This document shows positions 44,501 through 54,643 of a DNA stretch of 64,000 bases, in pieces (position 1 is the first letter of the stretch; every line of letters begins with the position of its first letter). The stretch covers positions 11,222,938 through 11,286,937 of the forward strand of contig JAZAYU010000008.1 in assembly GCA_038501625.1 (NCBI GenBank). The letters are read 5' to 3'. The stretch comes from Corbicula japonica. Its lineage: Eukaryota; Mollusca; Bivalvia; Venerida; Cyrenidae. The notes beneath the pieces were generated by a model that saw only the letters and a program-made list of their open reading frames with translations, was not told the DNA's origin and ran no database searches. A program made the position numbers and the translations under genes.

Positions 44501-45929
44501 TTAAGGTAGACCCGTAACAGTAAATACTGTGTGAACTTAGTGAGTGGGAGGATCTAATCACATGTTAACAGATTAAAGGTTATTATGCCAAATAGTAGCA
44601 GGAAAGTGTATTGATTAAACACATGTACAGTCCATTCGTGATTGTACGAAAAAGCAGCGGACCAAGCTGATTTTTTGTTAGATTTCATTTTGTTAGTTTT
44701 GGTTATTGATACAATTGCAAATCATCAATTCCGTTATATATCATAATATGATATATATGTACATAATTATGTCAAGATAAATTTTTTTTTTTAAATATTC
44801 GATGTCATTATTAATATTGCGAAAATACATCTTATCATAAATTATTACCTCTAAATAAAAGTTCAGCATATACACACATTTCAAATAATATACAAATATA
44901 AATTTACATATTGTTGTATAAAACCATAGCACATTTTTCAAATTACAAAAATTAATGCACAACATTTTCAATTATAACGTTATTTATCAATATAAAACAA
45001 TAACACAGTTCACTGAATGGGTATACCGATTTACTGAATCAATACTCAAAATTGTAATAAGGTCATGCTAAATTCGTAGTAGTAAGTTTAGTTGCAGTAG
45101 TGGGGGATCGAATAAATGATCTCTGTACTCAGAGGCAGATGCTAACCACTTAGATAATGATCCGCTCTGTGTCAAATAATATAATTGTTTCAGTTTTTAT
45201 ACAATTTTTAACATCTTACATTTAATCACTCAAATTATTTTGTGTTTCAAGCAAACATGCAACCCGATTGTTTACAGCATGATGTTTTACAACTGCTCGA
45301 GTCGATAATTACTCAACAATACAAAACAGATGTCGCTCGCAGAGGTGTGAAAATCTGCCTGAGCAAAATTTGCTAAATTGCATGTTTTTAAACAGGTTGC
45401 ATACATAGATTCAAGGAATGTAGGTTTAACATATCACTGATCAAAAGTAAACAAACTAATTTTTTAATATGAAAAGTCCCTTGATTACATTCTCTTGTTT
45501 GTTTCTATTTTATAGGCAAAATAAGTTATTTCGGGCGATTATCGGCCCTGTGAGACTAGCTGAAAAAGCCCTGATAGAGCTAGTTTGCTTGATTTTATCT
45601 TTTTGTTGATAATCAAGGTACTTGGGGATGAAATTTTGTCGTTTTAACCATGGAAGAATTGAACTCAACAAATCTGCAAATTTAGTGATTATATATTGGG
45701 GTTCAATTTATATCTAATTATAAGCTTTCAGGCAACCACCAAATATTCTATGGTATTTCAGCACTCAAATTATTAATGTTATATAAAACCTATTGTAAAT
45801 ATAAATGTTCTTATTTTTGTCTTTCAGCATGCAAATGCCAATTCTGTTGGATATTTCATAACACAGGACTCATCTTTTGGAAACCTCATTTTACCAGTTT
45901 TACCAAGATTTGAAGGTGCAAGAACATAG
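38578..45929 (+). CDS. INIP: SOSS complex subunit C (INIP), five exons
   Basis: Exons 38578-38596, 41745-41844, 42405-42477, 44153-44203 and 45828-45929 join in phase (1, 2, 0, 0) into 115 codons including the TAG stop, giving 114 residues. All introns have GT and AG ends. The start is ATCATGG in good context. The C-terminus, AALQHANANSVGYF then ITQDSSFGNLILPVLPRF, is the hallmark of INIP; near the N-terminus ERQNRKILEQLEEQKKRL matches the family's charged helix. The middle is Pro/Ser-rich and longer than in the 104-residue human protein. INIP is a small subunit of the nuclear SOSS complex, which with INTS3 and an SSB protein binds single-stranded DNA and promotes double-strand break repair and checkpoint signalling. 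Identification is from memory of the family. The 19-base first coding exon is the least certain part. Confidence 0.92.
38597..41744 (+). other. INIP intron 1
   Basis: 3.1 kb, AT-rich. Around 41505-41600 it holds a copy of a repeat also found at ~51840-51900 (TTAAAGCCAAA..TGTTA, then AGTAAAATT). No other supported gene; a 77-codon open frame at 38976 has no recognised domain. Confidence 0.6.
41745..41844 (+). CDS. INIP: INIP coding exon 2
   Basis: 100 bases after a pyrimidine-rich acceptor (TTTATTTTCCAG), ending before GTATAC. Encodes the charged helix and GPGVPTTPV. Confidence 0.93.
42405..42477 (+). CDS. INIP: INIP coding exon 3
   Basis: 73 bases between CTGTTTCAG and GTAACA. Encodes the Pro/Ser-rich segment SQPTSPVIPPVISPAV and ends in PPM at phase 0. 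Confidence 0.92.
42572..43355 (+). mobile_element. hAT-like non-autonomous element in INIP intron 3
   Basis: The ends TAGAGCTGGGTACCA and (other strand) TAGATGTGTGCGGTATCA are inverted, with the shape of hAT termini. The flanks GTGTTATG (42564-42571) and GTATTATG (43356-43363) look like an 8-bp target duplication with one difference. Subterminal ACCACGG/ACCGG motifs recur at both ends. No transposase. Confidence 0.5.
43600..44152. other. End of INIP intron 3 with a weak tandem repeat
   Basis: Two diverged ~130-bp units share GTTATGCCCCTTT (43731 and 43853), a run ending in AACT and an ACTTCA/CTTCAAAC block. No gene. Confidence 0.35.
44153..44203 (+). CDS. INIP: INIP coding exon 4
   Basis: 51 bases between TTATTAAATAG and GTTATA. 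Encodes VHPDTQAMTPAQRAALQ, matching the QQKAALQ region of the vertebrate protein. Confidence 0.93.
44345..44400 (-). repeat. tRNA-like fragment in INIP intron 4
   Basis: The minus strand reads AGAGTTGGAGCACCAC and GCAGGTTCAAATCCCACC, the latter a B-box match. Degenerate tRNA-derived repeat. Confidence 0.45.
45100..45168 (-). repeat. tRNA-like fragment in INIP intron 4 (second)
   Basis: The minus strand carries AAGTGGTTAGCATCTGCCTC (A-box region) and ATTCGATCCCCC (B-box region) at tRNA-like spacing. Related to 20155-20205. Confidence 0.5.
45828..45929 (+). CDS. INIP: INIP coding exon 5 with stop
   Basis: 102 bases after TTTTTGTCTTTCAG. Encodes HANANSVGYF, the conserved ITQDSSFGNLILPVLPRF block and a TAG stop. 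Confidence 0.95.
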   Translation, partial: HANANSVGYFITQDSSFGNLILPVLPRFEGART

Positions 45930-46264
45930 CATGTGCTGTTGACAACATATTTTCAACATAAAGTTGAATCAATCTCATAATTGAAAGTCAGTGAAGCATA
46001 ACGTGAACATGATCATGAAAAAAAAGAGTAAGCTGCAGAACTGAGCTTCAATGCACCTTGACTATGTGGGAATTTGAAACACATTGCTGACTGAGACTTT
46101 GTCTAGATCATTGTTCAGTTAGAATCTCTTGGACAAGTATTGACTTCTACTTGTGTCTAGTGTTTTATTCCCCCTTGTACAGGAAATTCACTTTTAATTT
46201 CTATCCAAAAATTCTTTACCAATAATTTTCCAAAGAAAAACTATGTCAAAATGGAGGAATGTTG

Positions 46265-46465
46265 AATACATGTAATACATTCCTAGGTACAAAGAATAAA
46301 AGATGTTTAATACATGTAATACATTTCTAGATACAAAGAATAAAAGATATTTAATACAGGTCATACAGACCTATGTACAAAGAATATAACATGTTTAAAA
46401 CAGGTCATATGGACCTAGATACAAAGAATATAACATGTTTAATACAAGTGATACATACCTAGTAA
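46265..46465. repeat. 44-bp tandem repeat downstream of INIP
   Basis: About 4.5 units of ~44 bp built on AATACATGTAATACATTCCT and AGGTACAAAGAATAAAAGAT. Likely inside or just past the INIP 3' UTR; several AATAAA hexamers in it could act as poly(A) signals. Confidence 0.8.
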
Positions 46466-46486
46466 TTTTGCAATTTTTATGCACTC

Positions 46487-48813
46487 TGGCGAGTGGGGCG
46501 TTTTACCGTAACGCCTGTTTGAATATGTGACCTTTTGGAAAATTATATTTAAGTCAGAAATATTTGGCAAAAAATAAAAGTTCTTTAATAAAACTTTTTT
46601 TCAACACCAGAAAGGTGTTTTCTGAACTTTTTATCCAATAAAGCATCTGCAACCTAAGGTATGAGTCTAAAATAGTCATTTAGATGTGTTACTTAACATC
46701 AAAACCTAGTATAAGATATACGAAACTTGTCTTACTTGCATAAGCAAGTAATTTGTGTTGATTTGTAAAATATATTAACATAAATAACAATACAATATTT
46801 TAATGTAAAGTCAAAATGTTATCAAGAATATCCTCTTTGAAAATATTAGTTTTATTCATGATATCATTTTTTATTAGTTTTTTCAATGATTTGCAATTTA
46901 AATGTCTCCTTTAAAAGTAACTGTAATTGATGCTTAACCACTATAGTTATAACAATAAGTAAAACGAGGTAATATGACTTTTACAGTGATAAAAATCACT
47001 GCCAGTTCTGTTAAAATACACCAGTATCTTTATCCAGTATGTAGGTTAATAAATGTCTGCAATTTATGTATCCTGTATTAAATATAGGTGATATATGAGA
47101 ATTATGTTACAAAATGAAATTAAGGTATTGGTGCTGCTGATGATATTAAACAGTAATGCATTTTTAATTAAAATATTGTTAAACTTTAGAGGTTAATGAT
47201 ATGTGGACTGTTCAGTATGACTGTGTTGAAATAAATGTGTATGATGTAGATGGTCGTTCTTTTTTTCGTCTTCAAGTTTACAATAACGCTATCAATATGG
47301 TTCTGTGAAGTAGAACAACTAACGTTCACGCTAATTGTGGACTGCTGCATCAAGCCTTGAGCTAAGTCCAGATGTTCTTGATTTGGATAGATAACATTAA
47401 TTTTGTTCTAAGAAAATGTAGACAAGAAAGAATCTAAAAAAATGTATGAAGCATTAAAGTTTTCTTTTTATGTCTTTTTCATCTCATAATATGTTAGCGA
47501 TGTTTTACCTGAATAATCAGCAAAAATAGTAAGAAAATAAAGCAAGAAACTGCAAACTATAAATTTAAATTTTGATAAACATCTTTATATCATATTATAT
47601 TATGATAAAGTTGTTCTATAACCAATCTAAAAATTACATAATTTAAACTTCACACAAATTAGCTGATTCAAATCTGATTTTAGTAATGTTATTTAAAGTA
47701 GTTTTATTCATCTAAAATATATAGGTTCAGTGTAGATTATTAAACACATTGAAACAGCATATGCATTAATTAAACAATATCTTTACTCAAGTAAGCAAAT
47801 TAATTGCTAAATAAAAATTTATACATATATCAAAGGTAACATATCTGTTAACTTACCATCACATGCATTTCACAGATTGTCATTCACATAAGGATGTTTG
47901 TCTTAAACAATTTTTGTCTATAAGAAAATTAGTATTCTGCAAAGATCTTAGGTAGTTTAAAGCTTTTGCTATTCAGTTGAAAAATAATTTTTATTTTTTT
48001 TCTTATATCACATGTTTTATTTAATGGTAACATCAGTTAGTATTGCTCTAAAAGGCCAGAACTAATAATTTCAACTCTAATTTTAGTTAAAAAATACTTC
48101 TTTTAATTATTAATGTTAGTTTAAAAATGACTTTCAGTGCAATTAGCTATCTATAGTGGACTAAATAACATTGTAAAATTGCATAGAGCATATTAAATTA
48201 ATTTCTTTAAATAGACATTAGCTAATATCATTCAAAAAATAAATAAAATCAGCTTCATTTTAATATGTAACATATGTTATGTATGTTGAAAATTTGAAGT
48301 CCTGCAGGTTTCAAGAAAACTTACAGATTTCAAACACAATTATTCAATTACACACTATATTTTATGCATATTCATCCAAAAACTTGAATATTATGTTTTA
48401 ACTAGCTATAGGATAACGTATTAGATTGTGGGGAAATTATGACTTTTGCCTGTGGGATTTTTATAAAAAATAAACTGTTTCATGTTGTATGATCATGCAG
48501 CTTTCAAAAACATATAACATTGCCTAAGTTTGCTTACAAATAATAATCCTACATTGTAAGTTTCTGACTTAAATTTCATCTTTTTAGGGTTATGTATGTT
48601 ATAAACTAAATATGTTATGTAATAACAATAATTTTGAAATGAAAACTACACCAATAAACAGAGAATACCTCAACCTTATATAAAAATATAAGTTTTGTTT
48701 AATCATAGCTGAAATAGACCAGACGTGTAGGTTCAAAATCCATATCTTTTTTTCTACAAAATTTAGGGGTAACATATAAAAATCTCCGTAACACCCTTAT
48801 GCCCCACTCGCCA
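46487..48813. mobile_element. 2.3 kb AT-rich element with short inverted ends
   Basis: TCTGGCGAGTGGGGC at 46485-46499 and its complement at 48799-48813 are perfect inverted copies, followed inwards on both sides by weaker similarity (GTTTTACCGTAAC / GGGTGTTACGG). The interior is very AT-rich without recognised coding. No clear target duplication; the class is unknown. Confidence 0.45.
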
Positions 48814-48889
48814 GAAGGCAAACAAACTGCAAAATATCCAGGACATAACAGGCTTTCAGAAAAATCATGTCTACAAAATTCCCCCAGAT

Positions 48890-48902
48890 GGGGGGGGGGG
48901 GG
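48890..48902. repeat. G13 homopolymer
   Basis: Thirteen consecutive G after CCCCCAGAT; mutable and likely hard to sequence. Confidence 0.85.
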
Positions 48903-49270
48903 AGCAAACATGTTCCTAGTCAGCGGCCTAACCTGCGTCACCTGCCAGGACACATGTGTCACCTACTTGCAAAAAGTTGACGTGGGCCAATGTTTTATCA
49001 TTATATGAGAAAAAGATGTACTCCAAGTTGCATCGCCTTACTACAAAAATACTAAATCGAGTATAATAAGGCAGCATTAAATTTCATATTAAAGGAGCAT
49101 AACTCAAAAATAATCAAACGAGTTATAATTCTTGCTGTCACAGATGACTTTGTTCATGCAGATAATATTTCATATGTACATGCGCAATAAAAATACCGTT
49201 CTGTTCACAAACAGTTTACAAAATAATAGATTGACATTTTCTAACTAAAATGCCTAATACAATTTTAAGT

Positions 49271-50220
49271 TTTTATGCCCCCACAAAGTGGAAGGCATAT
49301 AGAGTTGCACTCGTCCGTCCGTCCCCAAATCTTGTGGCATCAACTCCTCCTAAACTATAAGTCGGATTTCTTTCAAACTTGCACAGATGATCAAGCAGGA
49401 TGTGTAGATCATCGTAAAGGAAGGATGTTTTCCTGCGATTATTTTAACCAGAGCCCCTTTGTTAATTTCATTTGTTAAATCTTGTGGCGTCAACTCCTCC
49501 TAAACTATAAGGCGGATTTCTTCCAAACTTGCACAGATGATCAAGCAGGTTGTGTAGGTGATCGTGAAGAAAGGATTTTTTCCTGCGACCATTTTTACCA
49601 AAGTTATGGCCTATTGTTAATTTCAGTAATTAAATCTTGTGGCGTCAACTCCTCCTAAACAACAAGGCGGATTTCTTGCAAACTTGCACAGATGATGAAG
49701 CAGGATGTGTAGATGATCGTGAAGAAAGCATTTTTTCCTGCGACCATTTTTACCAGAGTTATGGCCCTTTGTTTTTTTCAGTTATAATATCTTGTGGCAT
49801 CAACTCCTCATTTACATTTGGACAGATTTCTTTCTAACTTGCACACATTATCATGCTGGATTAGTAGATTATCATAAAGAAAAGATTTTTTCCTGCTGCC
49901 ATTTTTACCACAGTTATGGCCCTTTGTTTATTTCACTTACAAAATTTTGCGGCATCAACTCCACATTTTCTATTTAGCTGATTTCTTTCAAACTTGCACA
50001 GATGAATAGACATGATGTGAAGATTGTTGTAAAGGACATTGTCTTGCAATAATTTTCACCAGAGTTATGGCCCTTTGTTTATGTTAGTTATTAAATTTTG
50101 TGGCACTTACTCCTCATTTACTAATCATGATCACCACATGTTGTTAATACCTGGTACAAAATTTTGTAACAAATGTTGTTGCAGCAGTGGGGGCATCAGT
50201 GTCCTGAGGACACAGTCTAG
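49271..50220 (+). mobile_element. Second Helentron-like element with tandem-repeat core
   Basis: The left end TTTTATGCCCCCACAAAGTG and the right end GTGGGGGCATCAGTGTCC with a hairpin (GTGTCCT-GAGGACAC), then AGT and CTAG, then T, mirror the ends of the element at 13571-15143. The core has six ~155-bp units with CTTGTGGCGTCAACTCC, GGCGGATTTCTTCCAAACTT and TTTTTACCAGAGTTATGGCC, unrelated in sequence to the core of the first element. Non-autonomous. Confidence 0.75.
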
Positions 50221-50849
50221 TTTATGCTGCATGTTTCTTTTATCTATTTGTTAAAAATCATAGTAAAATAACTACTCACACTAAAAACACGATTTTAAAA
50301 TGGAGTACATACATGGGCTTCACTCCATGTCAATTTTACCTTTAATTTATAAACATGTTGGTGATGTAATATATGAGACAACGCATAAAAAGTCTACTTT
50401 TTAAAATGACAGGAGATTTTTGGTATGTGAAAGTTCGTAGTCTTTCGGAAAAAAAATGAACAAATCGTATTCAAGAATCATCAGCACTCTTATGTTTGGA
50501 ACTTTATTGTGTTAATGTCCGAGAAAGTGATGAAAAAAGCTTCTTGAACTTAGAATGTTTATATGGGGGTTGAAAAAACTATTGAATATAATTTTTAATG
50601 TTGTCCGTGTAACACAGGCAATAAATTACCGAGTGCTCTTTTCCGTATATGTTTCCATTCGTCTGCTCATGGTGTTTTGTGTATGTATTTAATCAAACTT
50701 GAATGTTGTTGGCTGCATTGTTAAAATGATCAGTTTATAAAATGGGTTAATATCCCGCAAACCAGAACAAGCTTACAGCAAAACAGTCTACAAACATAAA
50801 TGGGGTTAGCGTCTGTCCTCCTTCGTCTGTACCATGACCTGATGTTCCT
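50221..50849. other. No gene seen
   Basis: At 50376-50398 GAGACAACGCATAAAAAGT and the following bases match the sequence abutting the L1-like element's 3' end at 58401. No other feature recognised. Confidence 0.45.
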
Positions 50850-51895
50850 GCAGGCTCGGTTTGAATGAGCCTGTTCATGGGCAGTAATTGAAATGCATAT
50901 TACTGCCCACGCTGCCCAGCCCAGGGTTGAGCGCAACTCACTAGTTACACCAATAAAGAGTACACTTTTGATCCATCCCAAACGATAGTGTGCATATGGT
51001 GGTGTACATGGAACCTTCAATGCGGTATTTACAGATTAATACCATTCCATGTTCAGCGGCATATGGTCCCCAGATAAAAGAATGTTGTTGCCCTAAACTT
51101 TAACAGAATGATTCATAACATATTTATAATGTTTATTGTCCACATCAGTTTAAAGATGCCTGGTCACATATCAGGACAAAAATAAAGTGTTTTCAAATAT
51201 CAAAATTCCTCTTATGAACTGTAAAAGACATGTAAATAAAGTCAGTTTGTCGCTTTTACACAGTCAACGTACTAGTGAATTTACTTGGAGCCAAATTTGT
51301 TATAGCGTTACTAACACTGTAAAAATTATTGATAATTTACTGATATCTATCTATTGTTCTTTGAAAAAGCAGGGAAACTTTTAAAATAGATAAAAAGGGA
51401 ACTTTGAAAGCCATCGAACACGACAAATATGAAAATATTGCAGGTTCGGTTTGAATAAGCCTGTTCATGGACAGTAATGGAAATGCATATTACTGCCTAC
51501 GCCGCCTAGCACAACTCAATAGTTACACCAATAAATAGTACACTTTAGATCCATCCCAAACCCTTCAATGCGGTATTTTCAGATTAATTCCATTCCATTT
51601 TCAGCGGCAGATGGTCCCCAGATAAATGAGTTTGCCCTAAACTTTTACAGAATGATTCATAACATATTTATTACGTTTATTGTCCACATCAGTTTAAAGA
51701 TACCTGGTTACGTATCAGATCGAAAATATAAAATGTTTTCAAATATCGAAATTGATCATAAACTTTAGAAGACCTGTAAACAAAGTCAATTTGAATGTCA
51801 GTGTTTTCTTATACAGTCAACGTACCACTGAATATTCTTAAAGCCAAAGTTGTTAAACCGTTACTAGCGCAGTAAAATTTACTCAATCAAGATCC
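50850..51895. repeat. Two direct copies of a ~450-500 bp block
   Basis: 50850-51345 and 51445-51895 match in order, e.g. GAGCCTGTTCATGGGCAGTA / AAGCCTGTTCATGGACAGTA, TTCAATGCGGTATTT, CAGATGGTCCCCAGATAAA-type and TGTCCACATCAGTTTAAAGA. The second lacks ~50 bases (after CATCCCAAAC). Part of the end also recurs at 41505-41600. No coding. Confidence 0.85.
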
Positions 51896-51930
51896 TACCA
51901 CGTACGTTTCAGCCATTTATAGGCATGGTA

Positions 51931-52060
51931 TGATAAAAAAGAAAGTTGTAGGTACATATTCCCTATTACCGGGTACGTTATAGAGAGCAATCATTTTCCC
52001 GTAGAGCAGTCACGTGACTGGACAGGGGAGGTAACCAAAAAATTAATCGAATTATTGGAA
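51931..52060. repeat. ~130-bp direct repeat, left copy
   Basis: Nearly identical to 53426-53552. It contains the perfect 14-bp palindrome CAGTCACGTGACTG with an E-box core. Confidence 0.88.
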
Positions 52061-52061
52061 A

Positions 52062-53425
52062 CGCCTTTCCAATAAACAGTTTCGCAGTCCTGTACGAGTT
52101 ACTTCCCGTGACCGGAAATCAATCCAAAACGAGGCTCTGCGTGAAGGCTGAACGATCGGACTATGGCTTAAGCACATAATAACTAACATTAACCACTATA
52201 TCGCAGGTCTGCGTTCGTCGCCGGTGGTGAAAAAATAAGTTGCTGGTCTGTTATTCTAGCCAGACTTTTTTATTTTCAATATTTGTCAGATATTTAGATT
52301 TTTTATGTTTTAAGAACATATACGATTATTGTTGATAGTACACCGTATGAAACGCAAATTGGACAAACATTAGCATTTATTTTACGAATTTCTGTAGAAC
52401 ATTTTCATCTTATTGTCTTTTCTGCTGAAAATGATATTTTACTGGTGTGAAAGTTGCAAATTGCTAAGACTGGTAATGCGCTATAATCCGGAAATCGTGA
52501 TATGTCAACATCTGGTTACATGATCTGTAGACAAATAAAATTACAATCTAAATTTGTTGATACTTACACATTTGAAAAACAGAATTGTCTGTATAATTGA
52601 TGGCGTTTATGTTAATCGAATAAATAATTTGATTTTTTAAAATGTTTCGAATACTTCACAACCAAAAATGATTGATTCTGTCTTGAAATGAAAAAGGATC
52701 GGTAATCTGATTATTTGTTGTAGAAGTATAATAATAAATCGTAGAATACAATTCAAAGATTCTTATGCCGGCTTCCAATAAAGATGGGAATATTTATACT
52801 AATATATGTTCGCATATCCAATTAAGATTACTTAGGTTTGACAGTTGGTAATTTTGGCGTAAAAGCCCAAACGCTTAGTTAAACATATATAAAATGTTTT
52901 GCCAAGATTTGTTTCATAATTGACGTCTTTGTTTCTATAACGTGTCGTAATGTGGATTAAGAATCCTTATAATTGCTAAATCAAATACATTTGCTGACAC
53001 ATCCAGTAATTAAAGGACTCCGATATACTTAATTGGGAGGTGTAGATACCAAGCAAATTGTAATTACACGATCTCTATTGGTTAATGATACCTGCCCCTT
53101 AGAGTAATTGACAGGTGACTCCTTGTGCTCGACAATTTGACATTGTTATGGCATGCCGTCTTCAAAGTCAATCGCCGCCGACATATTCATAACATGATGT
53201 CAGTAGTTGATTAGACACGCTAATCCGGAAACGAGACTTAATTTAGTCGTGGGGAGAACACTCCCTGTTAGTTCAAGTCGTTTAGTGTTTAACGCGAGGA
53301 ATAATGACTTGACACTTTAAGTCAAAGAAACTTGGTTGTTTTATAAATTATTATCAAAAATATCATGACGCTGATGTATTATTTCTCATTCAATGAGAAA
53401 ATATAGTTTTCCAAAAAGAATTTAA
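52062..53425. repeat. Right copy of the ~1.1-1.4 kb dispersed repeat
   Basis: Inverted complement of 1-1087 as far as 53225; the last 200 bases correspond to sequence outside the window. It is framed by the ~130-bp direct repeats. At the left junction two related ends meet head-to-head (ATTGGAAA-CGCCTTTCCAAT). Confidence 0.85.
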
Positions 53426-53552
53426 TGATAAAAAAGAAAGTTGTAGGTACATATTCCCTATTACGTGAATACAGAGAGCAATCATTTTCCCGTAGAGCAG
53501 TCACGTGACTGGACAGGGGAGGTAACCAAAAAATTCATCGAATTATTGGAAA
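53426..53552. repeat. ~130-bp direct repeat, right copy
   Basis: See 51931-52060. It continues into GGCGTATA, which also follows the end of the left copy of the large repeat at 1081-1092. Confidence 0.88.
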
Positions 53553-54643
53553 GGCGTATAGAAGTGCAGTTTAAATAACCACATATGCGACATTTAAATA
53601 CAAGTATTCCACCTTGGGCTGCGAATAGGCAGCGTTAAATACTTATTTTTGTGAGCATTATCATCGCTTTGTAAGCGGTTTTAAAGATTTGTTACCGGTA
53701 AGATGTAGATATCCCTTACAGTTGCCATGGAAATCTGTGCCTGTAAGTAGCTAGCTTATAAAGGGACCACTGATACTAAGATATTTATTAATAAAGAACT
53801 AAATTTCAAATAAGAACAATATTCAATAAGAAAAACTCATTGTTGGAATTACATTCAGCACGTTCGCCTGATTTTCTAAAGTATTTTACTTTTCGAGATA
53901 CTTTGTAGGAAGTAAGTCCATTCAATAACATCATTAGTCAATTAAATTCGTATGGATCACCATGCTTTTTTTCAAAACGTTCTATTTTATCAACATACAT
54001 ACAAGGTCGGTTCGAATAATGCCACGAGGGTTCATTAATACTAAAAAGTTCTTGTGCTCCTTGAAACGGGATTGAATCCAGTCATTATGTTTCATTCATA
54101 ATTGTTTCGGACCACGTAATTTAACGAAACATAGTAGTTCTTGTTTAATTCTGGCTGCAATAAGAATTATTAATACACTTGTGAAATAATAAAAGATCTA
54201 CACGTGTTTTTCGATACGCATCGCCTTTTCAAAATGTGTTTTAATGCCCTATATAAGTTATGATAACCATATATCCGTTTATCAATTGATAAGTACAGCT
54301 TTTTGTAAAGTAGAGCTTTGTGTAATTTTGAAAAAGGAAGTACATGTAATTAATACCCTTGTAACTTATAAAGTTTGTTTACTAATGATTATCATAGAGA
54401 TCTATAGACAGTGTAGCTTGGTTAAATTGTAACTTGTAAGTATTTTAATATAACTTTCGATAATCACTTAAGAAATTCACTTCTCAGGAATCGCTAAAAT
54501 GTTTCACTTAATATTGATGTTTAACATATCTATAGGCCTATACATGTATCTGGTTACCGCTTTGGCGTTTGTTAGAGACAATTAATGGTTGATTGAGCTT
54601 AATTCGCCAATTGTTTTTGTTTTGAATTTAGTTCCCACTGACC
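53553..54643. other. Upstream region of the B-box/NHL gene
   Basis: No gene seen. A possible splice acceptor (TTTTGAATTTAG at 54618-54629) lies just upstream of the start codon, so a 5' non-coding exon may exist further upstream. Confidence 0.4.

Noticed and set aside
48699..48962. An 87-codon minus-strand frame as a gene
   Set aside because: It crosses the inverted end of the 2.3 kb element and a G13 tract; no domain and no homology I recognise.
51931..53552. LTR retrotransposon framed by 130-bp LTRs
   Set aside because: The interior is non-coding, has no primer-binding site or polypurine tract that I can see, and its distant copy lacks the direct repeats.
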